From the NCBI GenBank assembly GCA_018141785.1, contig CP073341.1, positions 2,279,422 through 2,343,421 of the forward strand: DNA of 64,000 nucleotides, given 5' to 3'. The notes below the pieces were generated by a model. It was not told the origin of the DNA. It saw nothing but the letters and a program-made list of their open reading frames with translations, and did no database searches. This document shows, piece by piece, positions 8,064 through 17,549 of this stretch. This stretch comes from Candidatus Paraprochloron terpiosi LD05. GTDB taxonomy: Bacteria; Cyanobacteriota; Cyanobacteriia; Cyanobacteriales; Prochloraceae. Made by a program: the position numbers and the translations under genes. Each line of letters starts with the position of its first letter. Within the stretch, counting starts at the first letter, position 1.

Positions 8064-9779
8064 ATGGATCAGGATATTACCATTGGAATGGCAACCTGCC
8101 CACAACAATGGGTGGGATATTGGGGCTATGGCAATGGCACCACACTGACAGAATTGCTTCAACAAATTCTCCCCCAACAAGAGCAAAATACTTGGTGTAT
8201 ATCCTCCCAAACTCCCCTAAAATTAACACTTTCAGCATCTGGATTACCCATTAGTTTACCCGATGCTTGGGTAAAGGTTGGGGAAGGTTATTTAACCCTA
8301 GGAAGGCAAGCTTTTGGGAGGGTGCCACTCTACTGGATACAATTGGATCAGGTAATTTGGTTCGCCTCCCGATTCCAACTACTATTGCCTTTAGTCACAT
8401 CTCCTACTGTTAGCTTAGGAGCGCTCTATGGCTATAGTTGCTTTTCCTATGTGCCCACTCCTTTAACACCAGTTGAAGGTATTGTGGCAGTACCAGCGGG
8501 GATTGAGCAAACCTGGAGAGTAGATGGAGCGGGACATATTTTCTCTCCCCATTCCCACTCCCTTACAAAGTGGGAAGAGAAACCTCACCTCATTGACAAT
8601 GAACAGGTAGCCATCCCTCAGTTACAAACCCTTCTCAAAGAGGCGATTGAACGACAAATCTCTGATATAGGTAACGAAACAGTGGGTGTAATGTTGTCTG
8701 GTGGGTTAGATTCCTCCGTTGTGGCAGCATTGCTGGTTAATGCTGGGGTAAAAGTCTGTGGGTACACCCTCAATTTAGGAGACAGCAGTGTTCCCGAATA
8801 CCCTTACGCCCAGCAGGTTGCCCATTGGCTCCATATTCCCCTCATCAAAGTGGATGCCACTCCCCGGCAGATTCAATCTGCCCTAATCCCCACTATACAA
8901 GCCATGGATTTGCCCTTTGGGGATGGGGTAACTGTTCCCTTGTTTTTGCTCCACCAGGCGGCTAGCAGGGATACCGATCTTATCTTTAACGGCGAGGGAG
9001 GGGATCAATTATTTGCTGGTTGGACAAATAAACCCTTGATTGCTGCCAAGGTTTATCAAGGGGAGCATCCTGATAAGAACAAATCCTTTGAACATCATTA
9101 TCTGAGAACATTTCATCGACTCTGGGGCTATGAAAGACAGATATTTCAGCCTGCTGTCTATGCCCAAATTCAACATCTTCTCCCTCAAAACTGGCTGTAT
9201 CCCGCTTTAGATTCTACCTCCACCTCATCCCTCCTCCATCGATTACGCCGTGCATCCCTCATGCTCAAAGGAGCACAAAACATTCAGCCACGGGCAACGA
9301 ACCTGGCGTTTGCCCACGGTTTGCAAGTGCGCTCCCCCTTTTGTGATTTACCTCTTGCTGAATGGACTTTCCAATTATCAGGAGAACTGTTTTTACAGGG
9401 AGCGTGCGAGAAATACATTCTCAAACGAGCCGTAGAATCTTGGCTCCCACCAGAAATTGTGTGGCGAAAGAAACGGGGAATGGGAGTACCCTTAACTTCA
9501 TGGTGTTTGCAGGAGTGGTGGCGCTCCCTTGGATTCTGGTTGAATCCTGGTATTCTAGAAGCAGAAGGAAGATGGCAGCCCCATATTGCTGCGAGTGTTG
9601 CCTTCGGGGATTTAGGAGGTAAGATTCAAGGACGACGCATTGGCGAAATTCTCTGGTTATTGATTGTTTGGCAACTATGGCGAACCCACGTTCTGGGAGA
9701 ATCGGAGGGTAACCCATCCTGGAATCACCCTTTTTGGTTCCCCTATTCATTTTGGAGGTACGTTAAAAAATGGCTCTAG
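8064..9779 (+). CDS. asparagine synthetase-like protein without the glutaminase cysteine
   Basis: 571 residues. The C-terminal half is an AsnB-type ATP-pyrophosphatase domain: PP-loop MLSGGLDSS at about 213, FNGEGGDQLFAGW, RSPFCD and CEKYILKRAVESWLP. The N-terminus (MDQDITIGMATCP) lacks the Cys2 nucleophile of class II glutamine amidotransferases. It is therefore expected to adenylate a carboxylate and form an amide or amidine with ammonia or another amine rather than with glutamine, as do beta-lactam synthetase and lasso-peptide cyclases. Substrate unknown. Its last 10 bases overlap the PLP-decarboxylase homologue gene, strong evidence of one operon. Confidence 0.8.
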   Translation: MDQDITIGMATCPQQWVGYWGYGNGTTLTELLQQILPQQEQNTWCISSQTPLKLTLSASGLPISLPDAWVKVGEGYLTLGRQAFGRVPLYWIQLDQVIWFASRFQLLLPLVTSPTVSLGALYGYSCFSYVPTPLTPVEGIVAVPAGIEQTWRVDGAGHIFSPHSHSLTKWEEKPHLIDNEQVAIPQLQTLLKEAIERQISDIGNETVGVMLSGGLDSSVVAALLVNAGVKVCGYTLNLGDSSVPEYPYAQQVAHWLHIPLIKVDATPRQIQSALIPTIQAMDLPFGDGVTVPLFLLHQAASRDTDLIFNGEGGDQLFAGWTNKPLIAAKVYQGEHPDKNKSFEHHYLRTFHRLWGYERQIFQPAVYAQIQHLLPQNWLYPALDSTSTSSLLHRLRRASLMLKGAQNIQPRATNLAFAHGLQVRSPFCDLPLAEWTFQLSGELFLQGACEKYILKRAVESWLPPEIVWRKKRGMGVPLTSWCLQEWWRSLGFWLNPGILEAEGRWQPHIAASVAFGDLGGKIQGRRIGEILWLLIVWQLWRTHVLGESEGNPSWNHPFWFPYSFWRYVKKWL

Positions 9780-10975
9780 AGTCTATCCTTTCTCCTAACC
9801 TCGCCCAGAACCTGCTCAGTCTCTACGGTTCCCCACTGTACGTCTATAATGGCGATTCTCTTAGGGAAACCATTGAACATATAACTAAAGCAATTCCCTA
9901 TCCCCAAACCCAGTTTTGCTTCGCCAGCGTCACTAACGGCAATATTTCGTTGCTGCGGATTTTTCGAGATGCCCATTGGAGTCTCCATGCTAATACCCCT
10001 GGAGACATTTACCTGGGATTAAAAGCTGGGTTTGAACCCCAACACATAGTTTATAGCGGTAGCAATTTGAACAGGGAAGAAATGGCTCAAGTCTTGAATT
10101 GGGGAGTATCCGTGCTCAATTTGGACAGTCTATCTCAATTAGATTTGTGCTGTGAAGTCTATCAATCCTTACCCCTGAATGCCAAACCGCCAAACCTCCG
10201 TCTCGGATTAAGGTTAAATGAACCCACCCTCACGGGAGATAGCCGTATTGGTGTGGGCCCCCAAGAGTTTCCCGAAGCCATTGCTATCACCCAAAGCGCC
10301 AAACTCAAACTCAGTGGGTTGCATTTCTATCGTGGTACAGGAACCAACGCCACTAAAGCTTTTACCCAAGTTATCGACTCTATTCTCGCCATTGGTGAAC
10401 AACTACCGGATTGGAAATATTTGGATTTTGGCGGTGGTTTTGGTTATCCTTATGTTCATGGGGGTGCTGCTTTTGATTGGTATGAATTTGGTCAAGTGTT
10501 GACGGAGCGGCTGAATCAACAGGGAGGAGGGATTGATCTGGTTATTGAACCTGGACGAGCGGCGTGCGCTGGCTGTGCAATCCTACTCACTACCGTAGTT
10601 TCCATAAAATGGCAAGGTGAGAAACAAATTGTGGGGGTTGATACCACCGTAGCCAATCTCTCTGTACCTTCTGTTCATGGAAGATATCGAGAAATTGTAG
10701 GTTTGACAGCTCCAATTTCTGATACCCTATACTTAACAGATGTTTGTGGTAATACTACCTATTCGGGCGACTATTTAGGACGGAATCGTCCACTGCCAAA
10801 ACTAGCAATTGGAGATATTCTGGCAATTTTAGATGTGGGAGCCTACGGGTACGCCATGTCTTCCCATTTTTTACATCGTCTGCGTCCAGCAGAAGTTTTG
10901 TGGGAGCAAAACCAGCATCGGTTAATTCGCCATCGTGAAGATTATCAGGTTTTATTAGTTAATCAACATATCTAA
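9770..10975 (+). CDS. fold-III PLP decarboxylase homologue (LysA/ODC type) lacking the PLP lysine
   Basis: 401 residues with the two-domain alanine-racemase-barrel decarboxylase plan: FGGGFGYPY phosphate loop, IEPGRAACAG, DVCGNTTYSGD (cysteine of the active site) and GAYGYAMSSHF then LRPAEVLW. In place of the YAVKAN motif that supplies the Schiff-base lysine, the aligned segment reads FCFASVTNGN, with valine 54 where lysine should be. PLP, if bound, cannot form the usual internal aldimine. The protein may be a non-catalytic binder or use different chemistry. Overlap with the AsnB-like gene indicates a shared pathway, substrate unknown. Confidence 0.8.
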   Translation: MALESILSPNLAQNLLSLYGSPLYVYNGDSLRETIEHITKAIPYPQTQFCFASVTNGNISLLRIFRDAHWSLHANTPGDIYLGLKAGFEPQHIVYSGSNLNREEMAQVLNWGVSVLNLDSLSQLDLCCEVYQSLPLNAKPPNLRLGLRLNEPTLTGDSRIGVGPQEFPEAIAITQSAKLKLSGLHFYRGTGTNATKAFTQVIDSILAIGEQLPDWKYLDFGGGFGYPYVHGGAAFDWYEFGQVLTERLNQQGGGIDLVIEPGRAACAGCAILLTTVVSIKWQGEKQIVGVDTTVANLSVPSVHGRYREIVGLTAPISDTLYLTDVCGNTTYSGDYLGRNRPLPKLAIGDILAILDVGAYGYAMSSHFLHRLRPAEVLWEQNQHRLIRHREDYQVLLVNQHI

Positions 10976-11010
10976 TAACATTGATAAATTATTAAACTCT
11001 CAATAAAGTC

Positions 11011-12414
11011 ATGAAATGCATTCAATGTGGTACAGATAACACACTGCGGGATCGCACAAGAAATTACGGGCGGTGCAAACAATGTAACCATCAATTCGTC
11101 TTTGAACCTCAAAAAACTATGGATAGTGAACTTCGATTTACCGATCTGTTTTTTGGCAAGGCTCTCAACGATATTTCTGCTAACAATACACTGTACTTCA
11201 CTCTTAGACAGTTTCATTATTTACTCGATCGACGACTGAAGCGAAAAGCACCTGGTAATATTTTTAAACTTGGTTGTTTGATGCCCGTTGGTGTTTTTGG
11301 CTGTAGCCTTTTCATAACTGTGTTTTTCTGGTTCTTATTGTCAGTCTTATTGTCAGTATTTTCAGTACCTATTCCAGAATCTATTTTCGACTTATTGGTA
11401 TTTGTGGGGTGGTATTTCTTGTACATTTGCTACTTATTCACCCTCAGTAATTCTCCGAAATCGGATCGTCGAACGCGCCGCTCTAGTGCAACAGTCCTAC
11501 AGATTTGGGGCACTTTCATTTTTATTGTTGGAATTATATTAATCTATGATGAATATAATTATTATTATTCTAAACCTAACCTTACTTATGCACACCCTGA
11601 TGCTTGGTTAGTCATTGCAACGGTAACGGGCTTATTAACGTTTTTGTTAGGCTTTTTTCAGAAACGAAGGATAACTAAGATTCCTGAAACCTTTTTAATC
11701 AATACAGAGCAAATGCGAAAGTGGATGGCTGGATGGGTTAATGTGAACGGTTCCCCAGAAAAATTACTATCTTCACCTTCGGATTTATCATCTGACACTC
11801 CTAATAATGTACCAAATCCCGATGTCACTGCTTACAGTTTCGAGCGCTTGGTAGTTTGTGATAACATAGCGATCGCCCAAATGTTAATCGCCAATAATTT
11901 CCACTTTGAAAACAACTGTGCAGTGGTTACCATTTCAGGTTACCCCCAAAACATTTTTCACACTATCATAGAAATGGTTCGTCGTAATCCTGAATTGCAA
12001 GTATTTGCGTTACACGATTGCAATCCTAGGGGAATGGAATTAGTGCATGAATTGAGAACAAACCCCCATTGGTTTCCAGACAGTAACATCCCCATCGTGG
12101 ATATTGGATTGTTACCACGTCAAATTTTAGCCGCCAAAAGAGACATATTTGTTCAAACATCAATTACATCCGCAAGAAATGCCGAAAATTTAGACCCACA
12201 CATTCGACAAAACTTATCAGAGAAGGAGTTAAAATGGTTAGACGAAGGAAATTTTGTTGAATTAGAATTCTTTACCCCCCGCAAGTTAATTCAGATACTG
12301 AACAAGGGAATTGCCACTAGCAAACAAATGGATATTGTCGAAGACGATACCTCCACTTTCGTCGGGGTAGGGAATGACAGTGGATATTTTTATACCACAG
12401 AAAGTTTTGGATAA
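11011..12414 (+). CDS. zinc-ribbon membrane protein with Toprim-like C-terminal domain
   Basis: 467 residues. N-terminus: two CxxC knuckles (CIQCG at 3-7, CKQC at 22-25), a zinc ribbon. Residues about 90-225 hold roughly four membrane helices. From about 270, LVVCDNIAIAQML, VVTISGYPQN and VFALHDCNPRGMEL follow the order seen in the Toprim domain of topoisomerase VI A/Spo11 (VVE..., GKGYPD, LVDADPxG). The metal ligands differ: glutamate is replaced by cysteine and DxD by DxN, so catalysis is doubtful. Role unknown. It follows the AsnB/decarboxylase operon by 35 bases on the same strand. Confidence 0.65.
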   Translation: MKCIQCGTDNTLRDRTRNYGRCKQCNHQFVFEPQKTMDSELRFTDLFFGKALNDISANNTLYFTLRQFHYLLDRRLKRKAPGNIFKLGCLMPVGVFGCSLFITVFFWFLLSVLLSVFSVPIPESIFDLLVFVGWYFLYICYLFTLSNSPKSDRRTRRSSATVLQIWGTFIFIVGIILIYDEYNYYYSKPNLTYAHPDAWLVIATVTGLLTFLLGFFQKRRITKIPETFLINTEQMRKWMAGWVNVNGSPEKLLSSPSDLSSDTPNNVPNPDVTAYSFERLVVCDNIAIAQMLIANNFHFENNCAVVTISGYPQNIFHTIIEMVRRNPELQVFALHDCNPRGMELVHELRTNPHWFPDSNIPIVDIGLLPRQILAAKRDIFVQTSITSARNAENLDPHIRQNLSEKELKWLDEGNFVELEFFTPRKLIQILNKGIATSKQMDIVEDDTSTFVGVGNDSGYFYTTESFG

Positions 12415-12444
12415 CAGTCGATGAACATTTAATCGGATGTGATA

Positions 12445-14145
12445 TTATTTGCTGTTAACCTGTAACCAAATTTCCAAACTAACCAATAACCACAATTTTA
12501 CCCCATATCGCCCCCAAGTATCACCCCGATAATTAAACCATTGGCGAATTAATTCCTGATTGAGATAAGGAGCGATGCGCGCTTTACGATTCAACAATAA
12601 TGCTCTAGCTTTTCGTTGCCAATACTTCTTAAACCCCAATTGAACTGGTACCATCATCCCACTTTTGGGACGATGAAGAATCTGCTCTGGCAGCAAATCT
12701 GCTACTGCTTGTTTTAACACAGCTTTTTCCTGCACTCCCGCTAATTTGTACTCAGGAGGAATCTCCATACTCAACTCGACAATGCGCTGATCAAAAAGAG
12801 GAGAACGCCCCTGTATCCCCGCCCCTCTGGTTAGATTATTCACCTTAGTTAAGATGTGATCAGCACCTTTGAACTTGATATTTAATGCCATCAAGCGATT
12901 CAAATAACTAGCCGTGGAATTCAACTCTTCCGAAAAGAAGTAGGGTTGGTGACGCACTGCTTCCCAAATCTCTGGTTTGAGCAAATAGGGTAAATCCGAG
13001 GCACATTTTTTGAAAGCTAGGAGATAAGCTTGGAGTGAATCTTGTTGAGTGGCGGTACCATATAACTGGTTGAGCAACATAGGTTGATTTTTGGGTCCAC
13101 CAAAGCAGGGATCGCCCCCCTCCCCATTCAGCACTACCTCTACTGATTCCTTGGCGAGACGCCCAATCAACAAATTAGGTACCGTTAAAGGATCGCCAAT
13201 GGGATCATCCAACCATCCCATAGTTTCCGGTAATTTATCCCACATTTGGCGGAAAGTAATTTCCAAGATATGATGATTTGTGTTACAGTGTTGTGCAACT
13301 AAACTAGAAAACTCTAACTCATTGGGACAATTTTCTCCAAAGTGAATAGAGAAGGTATGAACCGGTGCAGGATGCAATTTAGCAGCCAAAGCGGTTATAC
13401 AACTGGAATCCAACCCACCGGATAAAAACACTCCCACAGGTTCCCTTTCAGGAGGTAGATACTCAGTCACTATCTGCTCTAACAAATTTCGCAATTGTTG
13501 GGGATACCCCCCTTTTTTTGAAGAATTACCCTCTTGTAATTGCCAGTATGACTGAATTTTCTCATCAGGGAAAGAGACAATGGTTCCTGGGCGAATTTCT
13601 CTCACACCTTCCCATAGGGTGTGTGTTCCTGGGACAAATGCACAACAAAGATAGTCTCGCAGCGCCACCATGTCCAATTCTTGGGCGTGATAAGGGTTGA
13701 GGGAGCGCAAATTTGGGGCAATCCAACGGGTTGTGTCACTTGTTGTATAATAAAGGCTCCTTGCTCCTGTGGGATCCCGTCCCAACCATAATGTTTGTTC
13801 CTCTCGATCCCAAACAGCTAAACTAAATATTCCCATCAATTTGGTGAATGTCTCCGCAAACCAGTGTTCCCATGCTAATGCAACCCATTGCAAATCGGAA
13901 AATGGCAAGGAAGGATCGTAGTCTTGTAATTGTGAAAGTGATTGATGATTACTCAGCCAGACTTCGTCAATAATCACAAACCGTTCAGAAGGGCTAAATA
14001 CTAGTGGGGAAACTGAATTGGTTGAGTCTACAAAAAGAGCAATGTGCTCCGAGTACCATGTAGCTCCAGTTACTGTGGCGATCCTCCCCCAACCTAAGTA
14101 CCAGGTTTGTGGAATACTTAATCGGGAGTAATTATTGATTAACAT
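12445..14145 (-). CDS. second asparagine synthetase-like protein without the glutaminase cysteine
   Basis: 566 residues. It keeps a recognisable amidotransferase-type N-terminal fold (LMGIFSLAVWDREEQTLWLGRDPTGARSLYY, split here at natural breaks) but starts MLINNYSRLS instead of Met-Cys-Gly. The synthetase half has FLSGGLDSS at about 240, LNGEGGDPCFGG, GRSPLFDQRIVELS and EKAVLKQAVADLLP. It should make an acyl-adenylate and couple an amine, substrate unknown. It converges on the Toprim-like gene and diverges from a DUF29 gene, the start codons touching. Diverged from the first AsnB-like protein, so not a recent duplicate. Confidence 0.8.
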   Translation of the reverse strand: MLINNYSRLSIPQTWYLGWGRIATVTGATWYSEHIALFVDSTNSVSPLVFSPSERFVIIDEVWLSNHQSLSQLQDYDPSLPFSDLQWVALAWEHWFAETFTKLMGIFSLAVWDREEQTLWLGRDPTGARSLYYTTSDTTRWIAPNLRSLNPYHAQELDMVALRDYLCCAFVPGTHTLWEGVREIRPGTIVSFPDEKIQSYWQLQEGNSSKKGGYPQQLRNLLEQIVTEYLPPEREPVGVFLSGGLDSSCITALAAKLHPAPVHTFSIHFGENCPNELEFSSLVAQHCNTNHHILEITFRQMWDKLPETMGWLDDPIGDPLTVPNLLIGRLAKESVEVVLNGEGGDPCFGGPKNQPMLLNQLYGTATQQDSLQAYLLAFKKCASDLPYLLKPEIWEAVRHQPYFFSEELNSTASYLNRLMALNIKFKGADHILTKVNNLTRGAGIQGRSPLFDQRIVELSMEIPPEYKLAGVQEKAVLKQAVADLLPEQILHRPKSGMMVPVQLGFKKYWQRKARALLLNRKARIAPYLNQELIRQWFNYRGDTWGRYGVKLWLLVSLEIWLQVNSK

Positions 14146-14147
14146 TG

Positions 14148-14585
14148 ATGATGAATGATACCTATTTAACAGACTTCAATTTGTGGATTGATAAAACCGC
14201 TCAACTGCTACGGGAGCAGCGTTGGCATGAAATTGATGTCGTACACTTAATTGAGGAGATTGAAGATTTGGGTAAGAGTGAACGGCGATCGCTCAGTAGT
14301 CAACTAACTCGTCTTTTACTGCATTTGCTCAAGTGGCAATATCAGCCCCAGCGTCGCTCAGATAGCTGGTTAGACTCCATAACCGATGCTCGTACTCAAA
14401 TAGAATTAGCTATTGAAGATAGTCCCAGTCTGAGAAACTATCCCGCAGAAAAACTGGAAGAAAGTTACACTCGAGCCCGTCGTGCTGCGGCGAAACAAAC
14501 TAATATGGATATATCGGTGTTTCCAAACCTTTGTCCCTATTCTTTAGAATTAGTATTAACAGAAAATTGGCTACCGTGGGACTAA
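14148..14585 (+). CDS. DUF29 family protein
   Basis: About 145 residues; ATG at 14148 or 14151 are both possible. Contains the family pattern: TDFNLWIDKTAQLLREQRW, IDVVHLIEEIEDLGKSERR, LTRLLLHLLKWQYQP and a C-terminal EDSPSLRNYP. DUF29 proteins are abundant in cyanobacteria and uncharacterised. It starts within 3 bases of the divergent AsnB-like gene. A second member is at 26977. Confidence 0.85.
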   Translation: MMNDTYLTDFNLWIDKTAQLLREQRWHEIDVVHLIEEIEDLGKSERRSLSSQLTRLLLHLLKWQYQPQRRSDSWLDSITDARTQIELAIEDSPSLRNYPAEKLEESYTRARRAAAKQTNMDISVFPNLCPYSLELVLTENWLPWD

Positions 14586-14587
14586 TT

Positions 14588-15101
14588 TCAATTCATGATG
14601 TTCTTCAACCTTCTCACTAACCAGTCATATCTAGCTTGAGCGAGAGTCAAATTATCTAGATCGTAACCCTTTTGTTTTACTGAAGAATTGTCTTTAGAAC
14701 TATTACCTTTAACTATAGCCCGCAATCCACTGGAAAGAAAAATTGAGATGGCTCGATAAAAGCGAGAAGCAAAACCCACATCCTGATATAATCGGTTAGC
14801 CAATTTATGTCGAGGAATAGATAAAACGATGGAGGGTTCTACCGTTTCAACACTGGCTAAGGGTCAACCCTTGTCGATAAAAAACATTTCTCCGAACACC
14901 TCACCGCTGGTTAATTCTGCTACTTCTTTACTACTATCAACGTTGTAGTAAGATATAGAAACTATCAATTTTCAACTGGCTTACCTTGTTCAATTAGAAT
15001 ACCCTGGTAATTCTTTCTATCTCTCCCGTCGCAATCATCCAGTCTATATCATCATCCTTGAGTTCTCCAAACAGGTAAAATACTTTTTGCATGTCTAACA
15101 T
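14588..15101 (-). pseudogene. cyclic nucleotide-binding domain protein, decayed
   Basis: Conceptual translation from ATG 15101 gives MLDMQKVFYLFGELKDDDID, then ILIEQGKPVEN, TSGEVFGEMFFIDKG, ASVETVEPSIVLSIPR and LYQDVGFASRFYRAISIFLS, the order of a cAMP-binding-fold protein of a cyanobacterial type. These pieces are in more than one frame and include an in-frame TGA after IDKG. Only the last 71 codons remain open. Several lesions make a true pseudogene more likely than one sequencing error. Confidence 0.7.
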
Positions 15102-15148
15102 AAAAACTTCAATTGTGTATTATAACTCGAATAATATAACACACAAAT

Positions 15149-15173
15149 AGGGGCACAGCAATGCCGTACCCCT
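15149..15173. terminator. hairpin AGGGG...CCCCT downstream of groL
   Basis: An imperfect stem beginning AGGGGCACAGC and ending CCGTACCCCT, 31 bases after the groL stop, in an A/T-rich surrounding. Could serve as a terminator for groESL; it also resembles dispersed palindromes elsewhere in the window. Confidence 0.4.
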
Positions 15174-15203
15174 GGGTATTAATTGCCTAATTAGAGCAGT
15201 TGC

Positions 15204-16829
15204 TTAATAGTCAAAGTCACCACCACCAGGAGCAGCAGGTGCTTTTTCTTTCTCTGGCTTGTCTACAACGATACACTCGGTAGTTAGTACCATACCAGCA
15301 ATGGAAGCGGCATTTTGCAGAGCGGAACGAGTTACTTTCGCAGGATCCACAATACCAGCTGCAAACATATCGACAAAGTCGTTATTAGCTGCATCGTAGC
15401 CTACATTGAATTCCTTTTCTCGCACTCGTTCAGCAATGACAGCTCCATTTTGACCTGCATTCTCAGCAATACGCTTGAGAGGGGAGGTTAAAGCACGAGC
15501 TACAATCATAGCTCCAGTCAAACCTTCATCTTTCAGGTTGCTGGTAGCCCACTCTTCCAGTGAGGGTGCCAGGTGAGCTAGGGTGGTACCGCCACCGGGA
15601 ACGATCCCTTCCTCTACTGCTGCTTTCGTAGCGTTGATGGCATCTTCTAGGCGCAACTTACGGTCTTTCATTTCCGTTTCCGTGGCTGCACCTACTTTAA
15701 CCACAGCTACGCCCCCAGCTAGTTTGGCGAGACGCTCTTCCAGTTTCTCTTTGTCGTAGGAAGAGTCGGTTTCGTCCATCTGACGGCGAATTTGGTCGCA
15801 GCGAGTTTTCACTGCTGCTTCATTCCCCTCCGCCACAATGGTGGTATTTTCTTTCGTAATGGTGAGGCGGCGGGCTTTACCCAGTACATCCAGTTTGGCG
15901 CTCTCTAGCTTCAAACCAGCGTCTTCGGTGATAACTTGACCGCCAGTGAGAACGGCAATATCTTCCAGCATCGCTTTGCGGCGATCGCCAAAACCGGGAG
16001 CTTTGACAGCAGCCACTGTGAGTACTCCTCGTAGGCGGTTCACTACTAGGGTAGCCAGGGCTTCTTTCTCGATATCCTCAGCGATAATTACTAAGGGCTT
16101 GCTCTGTCTGGCTACTTGCTCTAGCACGGGAACTAAGTCTTGTACCAGGGTAATCTTCTTGTCGGTAATGAGGATGAAAGGCTCATCTAATACGGCTTCC
16201 ATGCGCTCTGAATCCGTAACGAAGTAGGGGGAGATATAACCCTTATCGAAGCGCATACCCTCGGTAATTTCCAATTCCGTGGTCATAGATTTGCCTTCTT
16301 CCAGGGAGATAACCCCTTCTTGGCCCACTTTGTCCATGGCGTCGGCAATCATCTTACCCACTTCTTCGTCATTTCCCGCAGAAATGGCTCCCACCTGGGC
16401 GATGGCTTTGGCATCTTCTATTTGCTTAGCGTGGTCAGCAATTTTGCCCACCAAGAACTCCGTTGCTTTGTCGATTCCTCGCTTGAGGGAAATGGGGTTG
16501 GCTCCTGCTGCAACGTTCCGCAATCCTTCTTTCACAATAGCGTGAGCTAAAACTGTAGCAGTAGTGGTGCCGTCCCCAGCAACATCGTTAGTTTTAGATG
16601 CTGCTTGACGTATTAAGGACACCCCGGTGTTTTCGATGTTGTCTTCCAGTTCAATTTCTTTGGCAATGGTAACGCCATCGTTGACGATTTGGGGAGCGCC
16701 AAATTTCTTTTCTAGCACTACGTTCCGTCCCTTGGGACCCAGGGTGACGGCTACAGATTCAGTCAACAGATCGATGCCTTTTTCTAAGGCGCGACGGGCT
16801 TCGTCGTTGTAGATAATGGATTTAGCCAT
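15204..16829 (-). CDS. groL: chaperonin GroEL (60 kDa)
   Basis: 541 residues, all GroEL hallmarks: [29 protein letters not shown], the [14 protein letters not shown] site and [14 protein letters not shown]. The C-terminus ends APGGGDFDY, without a GGM tail. It forms the tetradecameric folding chamber with GroES. It follows groES by 116 bases, which hold a short repeat, and the CIRCE operator upstream of groES should govern both. Its linkage to groES identifies it as the groESL-operon copy; a second unlinked groEL is usual in cyanobacteria but not seen here. Confidence 0.97.
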   Translation of the reverse strand: MAKSIIYNDEARRALEKGIDLLTESVAVTLGPKGRNVVLEKKFGAPQIVNDGVTIAKEIELEDNIENTGVSLIRQAASKTNDVAGDGTTTATVLAHAIVKEGLRNVAAGANPISLKRGIDKATEFLVGKIADHAKQIEDAKAIAQVGAISAGNDEEVGKMIADAMDKVGQEGVISLEEGKSMTTELEITEGMRFDKGYISPYFVTDSERMEAVLDEPFILITDKKITLVQDLVPVLEQVARQSKPLVIIAEDIEKEALATLVVNRLRGVLTVAAVKAPGFGDRRKAMLEDIAVLTGGQVITEDAGLKLESAKLDVLGKARRLTITKENTTIVAEGNEAAVKTRCDQIRRQMDETDSSYDKEKLEERLAKLAGGVAVVKVGAATETEMKDRKLRLEDAINATKAAVEEGIVPGGGTTLAHLAPSLEEWATSNLKDEGLTGAMIVARALTSPLKRIAENAGQNGAVIAERVREKEFNVGYDAANNDFVDMFAAGIVDPAKVTRSALQNAASIAGMVLTTECIVVDKPEKEKAPAAPGGGDFDY

Positions 16830-16857
16830 GGGTTTGTCTCTTACTCAGGGAATGAAT

Positions 16858-16905
16858 TATGAACCGCAGATGAACGCAGATGAACGCGGATAAACCTAAT
16901 CTCTT
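16858..16905. repeat. repeat in the groES-groL gap
   Basis: Reads AACCGCAGATGAACGCAGAT followed by GAACGCGGATAAACC. It is a variant of the CGCAGAG-type dispersed unit found at 1812, 40315 and 40990, here inside an operon. Confidence 0.5.
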
Positions 16906-16945
16906 ATCCGCTCTCTGTGCCTCAGCGCCGGAGCGCGCATTATGA

Positions 16946-17257
16946 TTAGGCAACTGCTGCGAGAATGTCTTTCTCAGAGAGGAGAACGTACTCGTCGCCC
17001 CCCAGCTTAATGTCGGTACCGGCGTACTTGGAGTAAAGAACCTTATCCCCAACTTTCACTTCTAGTGGGGAGTAGGTGCCGTCGTCATTGCGCTTCCCCG
17101 GACCTGTTGCCACTATTTCTCCTACTTGGGGCTTCTCTTTGGCATTGTCTGGTAGCAGAATGCCCCCAGCGGTTTTTTCTTCTGCGGGGCTGACCTTGAC
17201 AAATACCCGCTCCCCTAAGGGTTTTACTGTTGCGACATTAATGCTAATGGCTGCCAT
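16946..17257 (-). CDS. groES: co-chaperonin GroES (10 kDa)
   Basis: 103 residues with the GroES signature [21 protein letters not shown], the mobile loop ([14 protein letters not shown]) and [20 protein letters not shown]. It caps the GroEL ring. It is the first gene of the groESL operon, 47 bases downstream of the CIRCE element. Confidence 0.97.
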   Translation of the reverse strand: MAAISINVATVKPLGERVFVKVSPAEEKTAGGILLPDNAKEKPQVGEIVATGPGKRNDDGTYSPLEVKVGDKVLYSKYAGTDIKLGGDEYVLLSEKDILAAVA

Positions 17258-17304
17258 AGAAAATCCTCCTGATTACTTGTGTTCGATGGTGTCTAACCAC
17301 TTAG

Positions 17305-17331
17305 TTAGCACTCTCACCTTCCGAGTGCTAA
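17305..17331 (-). promoter_or_regulatory. CIRCE operator (HrcA site) of groESL
   Basis: A perfect inverted repeat TTAGCACTC-N9-GAGTGCTAA. This is the exact consensus bound by the repressor HrcA and predicts heat-induced derepression of groES and groL. Confidence 0.95.
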
Positions 17332-17408
17332 TTTAACTAAATACTTCGGTGAATGGCAACTACTGATGAGTACGGTTTCCCGTACAGTTACCAGTTACCA
17401 GCTCTTTC

Positions 17409-17549
17409 AGTAACCTCGTACCATGACAGTTACCAGCTCTCTCCGGACGCTGTTGGCCCCTAAAATAAAGAAAGATTTAGGGGGGAGGTTGATCCTCTAG
17501 CTTTGTTGGAGCAATAATCCTACGAGGTTACGGTTGGACAACGAACCAA
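17409..17549. other. structured non-coding stretch, possible IS200/IS605-like left end
   Basis: Contains a hairpin CCCCTAAA/TTTAGGGG (about 17458-17485), a GAGG/CCTC hairpin, and GTAACCTCGTA (from 17409) complementary to TACGAGGTTAC (to about 17531). Downstream is TTGGAGCAAT, also found in the element at 54933-55399. Group II intron 1 begins at 17550, and the sequence after the intron (GAATCCCACG...CCGTGAGAG) resembles that element's right-end hairpin. I infer a degenerate IS605-type element split by the intron. Confidence 0.4.

Noticed and set aside
8064-14145. Lasso-peptide biosynthesis cluster
   Set aside because: AsnB-like proteins lacking Cys2 recall lasso cyclases, but no RRE/B1, transglutaminase-like B2 protein or credible precursor was found.
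17530-17549. Intron 1 target as a protein-coding exon
   Set aside because: No open frame joins the two flanks when the intron is removed; the flanks look like structured non-coding DNA.
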